52,050 nt of DNA from an uncultured Myxococcales bacterium (GTDB lineage: Bacteria > Myxococcota_A > UBA9042): NCBI GenBank assembly GCA_903919145.1, contig CAIXGW010000281.1, forward strand, positions 1 through 52,050. The letters are read 5' to 3'. The notes under the pieces were generated by a model that worked only from the letters and a program-made list of their open reading frames with translations, searched no databases and was not told where the DNA came from. Of this stretch, positions 24,840 through 33,713 are shown piece after piece; positions within the stretch are counted from its first letter, which is position 1, and each line of letters starts with the position of its first letter. The position numbers and the translations under genes are program-made.

Positions 24840-26494
24840 TCCCAGGCCGCGGCGACGACAGCTTGCGCTTTGTGGGCTGGAGCGCGCTGGGCGGCTGGGT
24901 CCCGGGCGGCAGCCAGGTGGTCGACCACAGCGCAGAGACTGGCAAATTCACGGGCGGCTACGACCGCGGCCACGCGTGGTACGTGCGCTTTGACGACGCG
25001 CTGAAGGTCACCTGGTCGCGCACGACCGACGTGGCAGGGGCCGAGCGGATCCTGGGCGGCAGCGTCATGAAGAACGGCGATCTTCTGGCCGCGGGCGACA
25101 CGCGCACTTTGGCGGCCTACAGCTATGCGCCGTCAGACAAACCCGATGCCCTGGCTGTGCGCATCGACGGCAGCAACGGTGAAGACTCCTGTGCCTGCGG
25201 CTTCTTTCAGCGCACCGACGCCCAGGCCGTCATCGGTTCGCGGCTGGAGAAGGTGGTCACCTGGACCGATGGCACCGCCGTGGCTGCGGGCTTTCAGCCC
25301 GATTCCTTTGGCGAAAAGGATGGTTGGCTGCAGCGTCTGGCCACTGACGGCACGGTCTTGTGGTCCAAAGGCTACGGTAAGTCGGGCGACGACCGGCTTC
25401 TGAACCTGGTTCAGAGCGGCGGAGATATCATCGCGGTCGGCAGCACCACCTCGGCCGGCGCCGGCGGCCGCGATGGCTGGATCGTGCGCGCCGATGCCCA
25501 GGGAAAGCTGCTGGCGGACTATACTTTTGGCGGGTCTGAAGACGACGAGTTCTTCAGCGTGGCCGTTCTGCCCGATGGTTCGCTAGTGGCCGCCGGCTGG
25601 AGCAAGACCGCGGCCCAGGGCGAAAGCGACGGTTGGCTGGTGAACTTTGACAAGACGGGCAAGCTCCTCTGGGAAAAGCGCTGGGGCTACAAGGGGGCTG
25701 ACGAGTTCCGGGCTCTTCTGTTGATCGGCGACGGCAAAGACCAGCGGCTCATGCTGACCGGGATGGCGACTCTGGCCGCCGGCAACGTCGCTTCACGGGC
25801 CTGGTACGTCGTGACCGACTTTCAGGGCAACGTACTCAACGGCTCTGACGGCCAACTGCTCAATCGCAATACAATTGTTGACAAGATTAACCCCAGCTGG
25901 GAGAGCTTTCGCACCGTGGCGCACTTACCCGGCGGCGGCGCGGTGGCTGTAGGCCGCACCTGTGCGGTCTTGCAGTGCGGTGCTTTTTGGCAGCGTTTTG
26001 ATGCAGTGGGAAATCCTTTGAAGATCGGATACATGCACGTAGGCGCCTTCGTGCCCTATGTCCACCAAGTGATCGGAGAGGCGAGCGGCGGCTTTGTGAT
26101 GGTCGGCTCGGCAGGCGGTGGCGGGGATCCAGAATTGAACGACGCCGGCTGGAGCCTGCAGATTGGCCCCGATGACAAGGTGGGCATGCAAACTACCAGC
26201 TTCATCTGGCCCTTTGGCTTTGGCCCAGCCTACAACCCGCGAGGGCTCACACGCCTGCACGACGGCCACTACCTCGGCGTCGGCGCTTCGGGCCCCAGCG
26301 GCGCTGCTATGCGGGCCTGGGTGTTCTCTATGGACCGCTTCTTCTACTCCGGCAACCAGCGCTTCAACAACGAAGGCTATACCAACCTGTGCACCGAGGC
26401 GCGCTGCAGCCAGTTCATGCCGCCCAAGGTGCGCAACGTCAGCCGCAGCTGCGACGACGAAAACGAATGCACGACCGCCGACTACTGTGCCTAG
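24632..26494 (+). CDS. Middle piece of the broken giant lipoprotein
   Basis: Continues the beta-rich domain in a different frame from about 24658 (GELVWSRELGGLGHDVLYGV). The first eight codons before that are not homologous sequence, and the ATG at 24632 is probably not a real start. It contains repeated blocks of about 50 residues with the pattern DGWLxRLxxDGTVLWSKxYG..DDRLLxLVQ..GDIIAVG, resembling the blades of a repeat beta-propeller. Near the end, a cysteine-rich unit (SCDDENECTTADYCA) is cut by TAG at 26492-26494. The next residues in the same frame (GLCGDSGVNTCDDANSCTLD) continue the unit, so a single CAG to TAG change explains the stop. Confidence 0.7.
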   Translation: MAAQGRRAGELVWSRELGGLGHDVLYGVALRQDGGFMAVGSRDRATANGAGKAWAVRLDALGYTAAESLIPGRGDDSLRFVGWSALGGWVPGGSQVVDHSAETGKFTGGYDRGHAWYVRFDDALKVTWSRTTDVAGAERILGGSVMKNGDLLAAGDTRTLAAYSYAPSDKPDALAVRIDGSNGEDSCACGFFQRTDAQAVIGSRLEKVVTWTDGTAVAAGFQPDSFGEKDGWLQRLATDGTVLWSKGYGKSGDDRLLNLVQSGGDIIAVGSTTSAGAGGRDGWIVRADAQGKLLADYTFGGSEDDEFFSVAVLPDGSLVAAGWSKTAAQGESDGWLVNFDKTGKLLWEKRWGYKGADEFRALLLIGDGKDQRLMLTGMATLAAGNVASRAWYVVTDFQGNVLNGSDGQLLNRNTIVDKINPSWESFRTVAHLPGGGAVAVGRTCAVLQCGAFWQRFDAVGNPLKIGYMHVGAFVPYVHQVIGEASGGFVMVGSAGGGGDPELNDAGWSLQIGPDDKVGMQTTSFIWPFGFGPAYNPRGLTRLHDGHYLGVGASGPSGAAMRAWVFSMDRFFYSGNQRFNNEGYTNLCTEARCSQFMPPKVRNVSRSCDDENECTTADYCA

Positions 26495-26674
26495 GGTCTG
26501 TGCGGAGACAGCGGCGTCAACACCTGCGACGATGCCAACAGCTGCACGCTAGACAAGTGCCACTCCGCTACCGGCTGCTGGTACGCCCCGCAAAATGACG
26601 GCGCCCTGTGCGGCCTAGCCTCTACCTGCGCCGAGGGCAACTGCGGCGGTGGCTGCGAAACCCTGGTCAACTCT

Positions 26675-27790
26675 TTGACAGACAATGGCAAAAACGACCA
26701 CGACCGCGGCATCGCCCCAGCGCCCAGCGGCGGCTGGTGGGTCACCGGCTCGTCGCGCGCCGCAGGATTTGCCAGCAATTACCCTGGTGACGCCTGGGCC
26801 GGCAAGCTGGGCTCCGACGGCAAGCTGCAAATGCTGTACAACCCGGCCAAGGGCGGCATCGACGACGTGCTCGAAGGCATCGTCCCCTTGGCCGACGGCA
26901 GCGCCTGGGCCCTCGGCTGGATCGACCAGACGGTAGACGGCACCAACCTCAGCGACCGCGACCTGTGGATGGTCCACCTGGGCGCCGACGGCAAAGTGCT
27001 CGACGACCAGGCCCCCAAAGCCGCCAAGTGGCAGATGCTTAGCAAGGGCCACCTCAGCAAGAATGGCTGGATCTTCAGCGGCAGCAAAGACGAGAAGGCC
27101 TGGGTCGGCGAGCGCGACGCCACCGGCAAGATCCTGTGGGACGTCAGCATGGGCCATGCCAACGCCGCGTTCACCGTGGCCACCGACGTGACGCAAACCG
27201 CCGACGGCAGCTTGTTTGCACCGGTCTATGGCGGCGGGCTCAACGGCTACGGTGAAGGGTTCCTGCTGCACGTCGCTCCAGACAAGAAAGCGACTCTCAC
27301 CCCCTACATCAATTCCAGCTACATGGGCGCTCCCGGCACCATCCTCGCCCAGCCCGACGGCTCGGCCCTGTTGGTGCGCGCCATTTGGAACGGCAGCAAG
27401 TGGGAGCTCTCCATTTTCCGCCGCACCGGCCCCAACCTCATTCAACCGCTCGTTACTGTTGGTATCTTCGGCAATCAATACGCTTTTGACGCCATCCAAC
27501 TGGCCCCTGGCGGCGACCTGTTCATTGCGGGCATAGGCACGCGGGAGTGGGGGATCGACAACGGCGCCGAGGTCTGGCGGGTCAGCCTGCAAGGCAAAGT
27601 CGTGTGGTCAGAAGCCCCTCAGGTGTCGGCCACCACCCACAGTGGCTATTGGGGCTTGGCCGCCGGTCCGCAGCCAAATACGCTGACCGCCGTTGGTTTT
27701 GCCTCCAAGACCGGAGCCAAGCAGTCCGATGCGTGGGCGCGCAGCATGGACGCCAGCGGCAAGATCTTCTGCAACGGGTCGCCGCCCTAG
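26675..27790 (+). CDS. C-terminal piece of the broken giant lipoprotein
   Basis: Same frame as the middle piece. The frame is open from the TAG at 26492 to 27790, so homologous coding sequence begins at 26495; the TTG at 26675 is only the first possible initiator. The region 26495-26670 encodes the rest of a Cys-rich repeat (CTLDKCHSATGCW, CAEGNCGGGC). The remainder is another beta-rich repeat domain (GWWVTGSSRAAGF, DGSAWALGWIDQT, GWIFSGSKDEKAW) like that of the middle piece. With both lesions repaired, the whole gene would encode about 2,185 residues. Without repair this piece would not be exported. Confidence 0.65.
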   Translation: MTDNGKNDHDRGIAPAPSGGWWVTGSSRAAGFASNYPGDAWAGKLGSDGKLQMLYNPAKGGIDDVLEGIVPLADGSAWALGWIDQTVDGTNLSDRDLWMVHLGADGKVLDDQAPKAAKWQMLSKGHLSKNGWIFSGSKDEKAWVGERDATGKILWDVSMGHANAAFTVATDVTQTADGSLFAPVYGGGLNGYGEGFLLHVAPDKKATLTPYINSSYMGAPGTILAQPDGSALLVRAIWNGSKWELSIFRRTGPNLIQPLVTVGIFGNQYAFDAIQLAPGGDLFIAGIGTREWGIDNGAEVWRVSLQGKVVWSEAPQVSATTHSGYWGLAAGPQPNTLTAVGFASKTGAKQSDAWARSMDASGKIFCNGSPP

Positions 27791-28039
27791 GAACTGCCCG
27801 AGAAGACCCTGACAGTTCCTGCTGATCGGCGGGTCACAAGCCCGCGGCTTCACAGCCGACTCGCCGCTCCGGTGCCAAAGTACTCGGTCGAGTGGTTCTG
27901 GGACACATTCTTGGGGTGGCAGCACAGGAAAAAGCTGTCATCCTAGCAATCGAGTGGAGGCCGACCTCGCCCAGCTAGTCTGGCGACGGCGCCTCGCCCC
28001 CCCCCTACGGGCTGCCAGCCCTGCCACTGAGGTCTCGCT

Positions 28040-29239
28040 ATGAGTGATGCCGTCCCAGCCGCCGCTGCAACCGATCAGGTCTGGCGCGACCCCAAAAAGG
28101 CCATGTGGTTGCTGGGGTTGGTGGTGCCGCTGTTCCCCTTTGGCGCCGCCTGGCTGGCGCTGGGCCACGGCTGGCGCGTTGGATGGTGGATGGGCCCGAT
28201 CTGGATTCTGGCGGTCGTACCCTTGGCCGACCTGTTGTTGGGCACCGACACCGCCAATCCGCCCGAGTGGGCCACCAAGCAGCTAGAAGAAGACCGCTTT
28301 TATCGCTGGTGCACCTACCTGTTCTTGCCGCTGCAGCTGGCGGCCCTGGGGTTTTCCTGCTGGGTGGTGGCAAGTCGGCCTGACCTGGCGTGGCTGGACT
28401 GGCTGGGCTTTGCGCTGACGGTGGGCGCGGTGGGCGGCGTGGGCATCAACACTTCGCACGAGCTGGGCCACAAAAAGCCAAAACATGAAAGGTGGTTGGC
28501 CAAGCTTGCCCTGGCCCAGGTGGCGTATGGCCACTTCTTTGTCGAGCACAACCGCGGCCACCACACCCGCGTCGCCACGGCCGAGGATCCGGCAAGCTCG
28601 CGGATGGGCGAGTCTTTCTGGGCCTTTCTGCCGCGCACGGTCATCGGCTCGGTGCGGTCGGCGTGGGAGCTAGAGCGCAGCCGCTTGGCCCGCCACGGCC
28701 ACGGCGCATGGAGCAAAGACAACGACGTACTGACGGCCTGGGCCATGACGGCGGGGCTGTATGCCGGGCTGACCCTGACCTTTGGCCTGGCGATCCTTGG
28801 CTTTTTGGCAGTGCAAGCGGTCTTTGGCTTCTCGCTGCTAGAAGTAGTCAACTACCTGGAGCACTACGGCCTGCTGCGCCAACAAGATGCCCAGGGCCAC
28901 AACGAGCGCTGCACCCCGCAGCACAGCTGGAATTCCAACCACATTGCCTCAAACCTGCTGCTGTACAACTTGGAGCGCCACTCTGACCACCACGCCTGGC
29001 CCTCTAGGCGCTACCAGGCCCTGCGGCACTTTCCAGAGGCGCCGCAGCTGCCCACGGGCTACGGCGGCATGCTGGCCCTGGCGCTGGTGCCGCCGCTGTG
29101 GCGGGCGGTGATGGATCCGCGGGTGGTGCAGCACTACGGCGGCGACGTGAGCCTGGCCAACCTGCACCCGCCGGCGCGGCAGGCCTTGCTGGCGCGTTGG
29201 AGCAAGCGGCCGGATCAGCGGATTGCGCCGGCCGCATAG
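28040..29239 (+). CDS. alkB: AlkB-type integral membrane alkane monooxygenase
   Basis: A 399-residue di-iron membrane hydroxylase that oxidises the terminal carbon of alkanes or alkyl chains using rubredoxin-delivered electrons. All conserved histidine motifs of AlkB are visible: HELGHK (140-145), EHNRGHH (169-175), NYLEHYG and LERHSDHH. About six hydrophobic helices precede and separate them. The ATG at 28040 has GAGG 7 bp upstream. No rubredoxin or rubredoxin reductase gene lies in this window, so the electron donor must be elsewhere. A cytochrome P450 gene lies 1.1 kb downstream. The symbol follows the family; the true substrate could be a fatty acid or other alkyl compound. Confidence 0.9.
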   Translation: MSDAVPAAAATDQVWRDPKKAMWLLGLVVPLFPFGAAWLALGHGWRVGWWMGPIWILAVVPLADLLLGTDTANPPEWATKQLEEDRFYRWCTYLFLPLQLAALGFSCWVVASRPDLAWLDWLGFALTVGAVGGVGINTSHELGHKKPKHERWLAKLALAQVAYGHFFVEHNRGHHTRVATAEDPASSRMGESFWAFLPRTVIGSVRSAWELERSRLARHGHGAWSKDNDVLTAWAMTAGLYAGLTLTFGLAILGFLAVQAVFGFSLLEVVNYLEHYGLLRQQDAQGHNERCTPQHSWNSNHIASNLLLYNLERHSDHHAWPSRRYQALRHFPEAPQLPTGYGGMLALALVPPLWRAVMDPRVVQHYGGDVSLANLHPPARQALLARWSKRPDQRIAPAA

Positions 29240-29387
29240 CGCTCACATCTAGCCCCGCGGCGACCTCTCACGCGCCGCGTGGATAGCCAACTGGGCGAAA
29301 GACCGCCAGCTATGACCAGCTCGCCACCGCCGCACCGACGAATGGCTTGAGAGCCAATTGTCCTTAGGTTCTTGTAGAGAAGGACTG

Positions 29388-30116
29388 CTACGGCGACACG
29401 CCAGCGCACTCGGTAAACACCGTGTTGCAGCCTTTGGCGGCCATGCACTTGTCGCATCCTGCGGACTTGCCGCCCATGCAGTCGAGCAAGCAGCTCTTGA
29501 AGGTGCAAGCCAGGATGCCGGCAAAGCAGCCGGTGCAGCCGTCGCTGAGCCCCGTGGCGGCCTTGAGGCAGGTGGCCGCCTTGGCGGCGTCGCCCAAGCT
29601 CTGCATGGCGCAATTGGTGGTGGCGGCCTCGACCTTGCCCGAGTCCAAGATGGTCTTGTCGGCGGCGTTGGTGCAGGCGCCTGCAGGCGCAGCGCTATCG
29701 GTCGCGGCGACATCGGCCGGACTGACGTCTGCCTTGGCGGCGTCGACCGCCGCCGTGTCTGGCTGGGCCGTATCAGGGGCCGGCGCATCGACCGTCGCCG
29801 CGTCTGCCCCGGCGGTGTCTGAGGCCGCAGTGTCCGCCGTGTCCGGAACGGCCGTGTCCGAGGCTGCGGTGTCGGGCGCGGTCGCCGTATCCTGAGCATC
29901 GGCCGGCGCTGCGTCGCTGCCAACAGCCGTGTCCGCCAAAGCTGATGAGTCCACGGCACTATCCGCCGTCGCGTCGCCGGCAACCGCCGAGTCGCCGCCG
30001 GCTTGGGCGTCTGCTGCCACATAGCCGGAGCCGCCAGAGTTGACAGGGGTAGTCGAGCAGGCGCCCAGAACGGCGACAGCCACCACGGCAAGGCGCCAGA
30101 CAAAGGGGTGATTCAT
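29388..30116 (-). CDS. Small Cys-rich lipoprotein with Asp/Ala/Thr linker
   Basis: A 242-residue lipoprotein. The ATG at 30116 gives MNHPFVWRLAVVAVAVLGAC, with a clear lipobox (VLGAC). Residues about 35-150 are a low-complexity spacer of DTA, DSA and DAA triplets, a style shared with other lipoproteins in this window. The C-terminal 90 residues contain about ten cysteines (CFAGILACTFKSCLLDCMGG, CDKCMAAKGCNTVFTEC), probably a disulphide-bonded helical domain. The CMGGKSAGCDKC pattern resembles the C-terminal region of the CGNG-repeat lipoprotein at 49409-50530. Function unknown. It is divergent from the P450 gene and converges with alkB. Confidence 0.75.
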   Translation of the reverse strand: MNHPFVWRLAVVAVAVLGACSTTPVNSGGSGYVAADAQAGGDSAVAGDATADSAVDSSALADTAVGSDAAPADAQDTATAPDTAASDTAVPDTADTAASDTAGADAATVDAPAPDTAQPDTAAVDAAKADVSPADVAATDSAAPAGACTNAADKTILDSGKVEAATTNCAMQSLGDAAKAATCLKAATGLSDGCTGCFAGILACTFKSCLLDCMGGKSAGCDKCMAAKGCNTVFTECAGVSP

Positions 30117-30265
30117 GGTCGGTCCAACAGGGCGAAGGGGTGGGGATGGGCAGCTGCGGCCCGCTGTGGGCCGGACAATACACTGCGGGTTGTGGCGGGC
30201 CAGGTCAAGCGCAGGCAATTGTGGTGCGGTTGACGGCCCTTCTGGCCCAGCGTAGCCTTGGCCAA

Positions 30266-30277
30266 TTGCCGCGGCAA
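30266..30277. promoter_or_regulatory. 12-bp palindrome TTGCCGCGGCAA, possible operator
   Basis: A perfect palindrome in the 229-bp divergent region between the Cys-rich lipoprotein and the P450 gene. A related palindrome ATGCCGCGGCAT lies at 31873-31884 just past the P450 stop. The position suits a regulator site, but GC-rich palindromes of this length can arise by chance. Confidence 0.25.
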
Positions 30278-30345
30278 AGCCCTGGTAAATCCAAACTCAA
30301 CCGCCGATCCCAGCGAAAGCTCCGGTAGTCCATGACGGGTGGTCG

Positions 30346-31764
30346 ATGAATTCTGAGCCCTCTGCCCCCGCGCCAACCACTGCCGGCGCGTCTGCTGCTG
30401 CCCTGGCCATCGCCCTGGAAAAGCTGCCCCCGGCGCCACGGCCGGCGGCGGCGCGGCTGTTGGGTGCCTTCTTCCAACTGGTGGCCGATCCCTTGGCCTT
30501 TATGACCTTGGCCTCGGCTAGCGGGCCGCTGGCAAGGGTCAGGATTTTCCGCGAGACTTTGGTGTTTGTCAGCGATCCTGCGCTGGTGCATCAGGTGCTG
30601 GTGGGCCAGGCCAGCGAGATGCTCAAAGACCGCATCACCCAAAAGCTCCAGGAAACGCTTGGCAATGGCCTGCTGACCAGCGAAGGGGCCTTCTGGCGCA
30701 GCCAACGCAAGCTGATGGCGCCGCTGTTCAGCCGCAAGCAGTTGGCCGGCTATGCGTCTACCATGGTCGAGCGCACGGAAGCGGCGGTGGAGCACTGGCA
30801 AGACGGCGAGCAGCGCGACTTTCACCTCGACTCGATGGCGCTGACGCTCGACATCATCTTTCGCACCGTCTTTGGCAGCGAGATGCCGGCCGGCGCATCA
30901 GAGAAGATGTCGCACGCGATCGAGCTGATGATGGACCAATTTGAGAAGGAGCTGCGCACCTGGCGGCGGCTGGTCCCAGCGTCGTGGCTGCGCCGAGGGC
31001 GGGCGCGGGCAGCGCTGGCCCGCTCTGAGCTGGATGGCATCGTGTACCAGCTGATTGCCCGCAAGCGCCAGGAGGGGGCGGGCGGCGACGATCTGGTGAG
31101 CCGGCTGCTGGCGGCCCGCTCTGACGATGGCCAGGTGATGAGCGACCTGCAGGTGCGAGACGAAGCCGTCACCATGGTCGTGGCCGGGCACGAAACCACA
31201 GCGCTGGTGCTTACCTTTGCGACCCTTCTGCTGTCGGACTGGCCGCAGACAGCCGAGCGCCTGCGCGCCGAGCTGACCGCCGTGCTGCAGGGGCGCAGCC
31301 CAGCGCTGGAAGACCTGCCGCGGCTGCCCTACACCCGCGCGGTGGTGCTGGAAGCCATGCGGCTGTTTCCGCCGGCCTACGTCATCGGCCGGCAGTCGCT
31401 GGCGCCGTTTGAGCTTGGGGGCTACCGAATTGCCAGCGGCGACCAGCTGCTGATCGCCCAGTGGGCGCTGCACCGCGATCCGCGCTGGTTTGACCAGCCC
31501 ACCGCCTTTCAGCCCGAGCGGTGGCTCGGCGACCTGGAGCAGACCCTGCCGGCCCACGTCTACATGCCCTTTGGCGGCGGGCCGCGTATCTGCATCGGCC
31601 AGCATTTTGCCATGATGGAAGCGGTGTTGTGCTTGGCGACCCTGGCCCAGCGCGTCGACCTGCAGGCGGTGCCCGGCCAGTCGCGCGAGCTGTCTCCAGC
31701 GGTCACCCTGCGGCCGCGCCACGGTCTGAAGGTGGTCGTGCGCAAAATCGCCAGCCAGAGCTGA
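30346..31764 (+). CDS. Cytochrome P450 monooxygenase
   Basis: A 472-residue soluble P450. The heme-binding loop FGGGPRICIG contains the axial ligand Cys416. The I-helix oxygen-activating motif is AGHETT (280-285), and the K-helix ExxR is EAMR (336-339), followed by FQPERW. Length and motifs fit a normal class I enzyme needing a separate ferredoxin and reductase, which are not in this window. The first 25 residues are Ala/Pro-rich and may be a flexible tail. The ATG at 30346 is weakly supported by GGGTGG upstream. Proximity to alkB and a lipid-modifying operon suggests a hydrophobic substrate such as a fatty acid or sterol, which is inference. Confidence 0.93.
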   Translation: MNSEPSAPAPTTAGASAAALAIALEKLPPAPRPAAARLLGAFFQLVADPLAFMTLASASGPLARVRIFRETLVFVSDPALVHQVLVGQASEMLKDRITQKLQETLGNGLLTSEGAFWRSQRKLMAPLFSRKQLAGYASTMVERTEAAVEHWQDGEQRDFHLDSMALTLDIIFRTVFGSEMPAGASEKMSHAIELMMDQFEKELRTWRRLVPASWLRRGRARAALARSELDGIVYQLIARKRQEGAGGDDLVSRLLAARSDDGQVMSDLQVRDEAVTMVVAGHETTALVLTFATLLLSDWPQTAERLRAELTAVLQGRSPALEDLPRLPYTRAVVLEAMRLFPPAYVIGRQSLAPFELGGYRIASGDQLLIAQWALHRDPRWFDQPTAFQPERWLGDLEQTLPAHVYMPFGGGPRICIGQHFAMMEAVLCLATLAQRVDLQAVPGQSRELSPAVTLRPRHGLKVVVRKIASQS

Positions 31765-31899
31765 CCCCTGGCAAGGGACCCGGCGACAGGCCTGCAGAGC
31801 CAGTCCACAGCTGCCGTGGCCAAGAGCCTGTCGATTGCCGCGACAACGCAATATTGCCATACCGTTATGCCCATGCCGCGGCATTTCTGGCGCAGACTG

Positions 31900-32688
31900 C
31901 TAGGGCTGAGCTGAGCGCCGCGGTGGCCGTGGCAAGAACGCCGGAGTGCGCTGGATGTAGTCGGCGTAGCCGGGCTTGGTGCGGCGCAGCAGCTCGTCCA
32001 GCATTGCCACGCCTGACACGCGCACCAGCAGCAGGGTCAGCAGCGCCGGCCCCACCGCAGTGGCCCAGCCCCACGGCTGGTCGACGGCGTGCAGCCACAA
32101 TCCCCACCACAGCAACGCTTCGCCAAAGTAGTTGGGATGGCGGCTCCACGCCCACAGTCCGCTGTCGAGCACAGTGCCGCGGCGGGTGGGATCATTGCGA
32201 AAGCGCTGCAGCTGCAGATCGGCGACGGCCTCGATGGCCAGGCCAATGGCAAACACCAGGGTTCCTGCGCCATCGCTCCAGCTCACGGGATCGGCGGTGA
32301 CGGCGGCCATGCTCACCACGATCGGCGCCGCGATGACCAGGGCCAGCGCGCCCTGCAATAAAAAGACCTGAAAAAAGCTGAACCACCAGTATCGCTCGGC
32401 ACCGTAGCGCGCGCGGAAGGCGGCATAGCGCGGGTCCTCTGGCTTGCCGCGCGCCCGCAGCCACAGGTGGCCAAACAACCGCAGCGCCCACCCAGAGAGC
32501 AGCAGCAAAAGCAGAGTCTTGCCCGGGGTCAGGTCGGTGCGCAGGGCGCCGTTCCACCCGGCAAACATCAGCAGGATCGACCACCACGGATCGACAATGC
32601 TGACGTCGCGCAGGCGCACACTGACCAGCCACAATAGGCTGACAATGCAGAGGATGCCCAAGGCGGTACTGATCAGCAGCTGGGTCAC
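31900..32688 (-). CDS. DUF1295 membrane protein (steroid 5-alpha-reductase-like fold)
   Basis: A 262-residue protein with six or seven membrane helices. The signature LWAWSRHPNYFGEALLWWGLWL of DUF1295 and isoprenylcysteine methyltransferase-like reductases is present, as are VDPWWSILLMFAGW near the N-terminus and KPGYADYIQRTPAFLP at the C-terminus. The family is related to steroid 5-alpha reductases, and in some bacteria it occurs beside genes for modified (cyclopropane or furan) fatty acids. The GTG at 32688 has AGGAGG 4 bp upstream and overlaps the stop of the acyltransferase gene by 4 bp (GTGA). It is the last gene of a three-gene coupled operon. Confidence 0.85.
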   Translation of the reverse strand: MTQLLISTALGILCIVSLLWLVSVRLRDVSIVDPWWSILLMFAGWNGALRTDLTPGKTLLLLLLSGWALRLFGHLWLRARGKPEDPRYAAFRARYGAERYWWFSFFQVFLLQGALALVIAAPIVVSMAAVTADPVSWSDGAGTLVFAIGLAIEAVADLQLQRFRNDPTRRGTVLDSGLWAWSRHPNYFGEALLWWGLWLHAVDQPWGWATAVGPALLTLLLVRVSGVAMLDELLRRTKPGYADYIQRTPAFLPRPPRRSAQP

Positions 32689-33713
32689 GGGGCCTCCTGG
32701 AGCTGGGCGCGGACAAAGGCATCGCAGGCCCGCCACTGCTGATAGAGCCACAGCTCGCGCTGGGTCGGCGGAATTTCCGCTGCGGCGATCCGCCTCAGCC
32801 GCACTCTCAAGGTGCGGCCCATCAATTCGCCGCGCCACAGGGCAGCCAAACCGCCTTCAAGCTCAAGCCCGGCGTGATCCAGAAAGACCACGTCGGTGCC
32901 CGGCGCGGCGTCCATCAATGCCAGGACCCCGGCGGTCTTGGGCGGCAGCACAGCTGGCATGGCCTGGGCGAGGTCGGCCAGCTCGTCGCGGCCTTTGGCG
33001 CGCAGGGCTTGGATCGCCAAGGTACGTTTCTCTTGAGAAAATCGCGTACTTTCAGGGTAGATGAGCACGGCGGAGTGGGCATCCAGGTCGCGCGCCAAGC
33101 CGGCTACCGCCGCCACTTCGTCGGCACTGCGCCGCCCGCCGCGCAGCACAAAGGCATTGGGCAGGCGCTGCCCCACCACATCCAAGCACGGATCGACCAT
33201 CAGCTCGCGCTTGAGCACGTAGCGCAGCACGATCTTGTGCGGGTTGGCCACCACCGCTGCGGCAATCAAGGTGTCGGCAGCGCTGCTGTGGCGCACCAGC
33301 AGCAGAAACGGCCCGGCCTGCGCCAGCTCGCCGCCTTGCACCTGCACCCGCAGGCCCAGCAAGCGCCGCCCAGCGCTGAACAGCAGCGACGTCCACCAGC
33401 GCTGCAGCACCGCGTGGGCAGCCACGTACCCAGCTGGGCCGGTCAGGCGCCCTGCCAAGGTCCACAGCCAGATCGAACCGGCGCCAACCAAGCCCAGCAC
33501 TTCGCAATTCAAGTACGTCAGCACCATTGCGGTCAGGCGCAGGCGGGTGCCCAGGGCGCGCTGCGGCCCCGCGATGTCCAGGACGGCCATCACCGGCAGC
33601 CACAGCGGCAGCAAAGCCCAGGCCAGCACGGCCAGCCCCACCACGGCCGGAATCGTGAGCGCGCGGCGGCGCCACGACTGCCAGCGCGGCTCGCGGGTCG
33701 CCGGCAGGGTCAC
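32685..33713 (-). CDS. Lysophospholipid acyltransferase (PlsC-like)
   Basis: A 342-residue membrane-associated acyltransferase. Motif I appears as VRHSSAADT (the usual NHxxxxD, with Arg in place of the Asn), a glycine-containing motif II as NAFVLRGGRRS, and motif III as YPESTRF (usual FPEGTR). Two N-terminal hydrophobic helices anchor it to the membrane. Such enzymes transfer an acyl chain to lysophosphatidate or other lysolipids. The GTG at 33713 has AGGAG upstream and overlaps the DUF2177 stop by 4 bp. The frame is open further upstream to 34208 but reads the DUF2177 gene out of phase. Second gene of the operon. Confidence 0.85.
   Translation of the reverse strand: MTLPATREPRWQSWRRRALTIPAVVGLAVLAWALLPLWLPVMAVLDIAGPQRALGTRLRLTAMVLTYLNCEVLGLVGAGSIWLWTLAGRLTGPAGYVAAHAVLQRWWTSLLFSAGRRLLGLRVQVQGGELAQAGPFLLLVRHSSAADTLIAAAVVANPHKIVLRYVLKRELMVDPCLDVVGQRLPNAFVLRGGRRSADEVAAVAGLARDLDAHSAVLIYPESTRFSQEKRTLAIQALRAKGRDELADLAQAMPAVLPPKTAGVLALMDAAPGTDVVFLDHAGLELEGGLAALWRGELMGRTLRVRLRRIAAAEIPPTQRELWLYQQWRACDAFVRAQLQEAP

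Noticed and set aside
29269..29281. CACGCG-C-CGCGTG as a terminator after alkB
   Set aside because: The loop would be one base, which cannot form a stable hairpin as written, and no T-tract follows.
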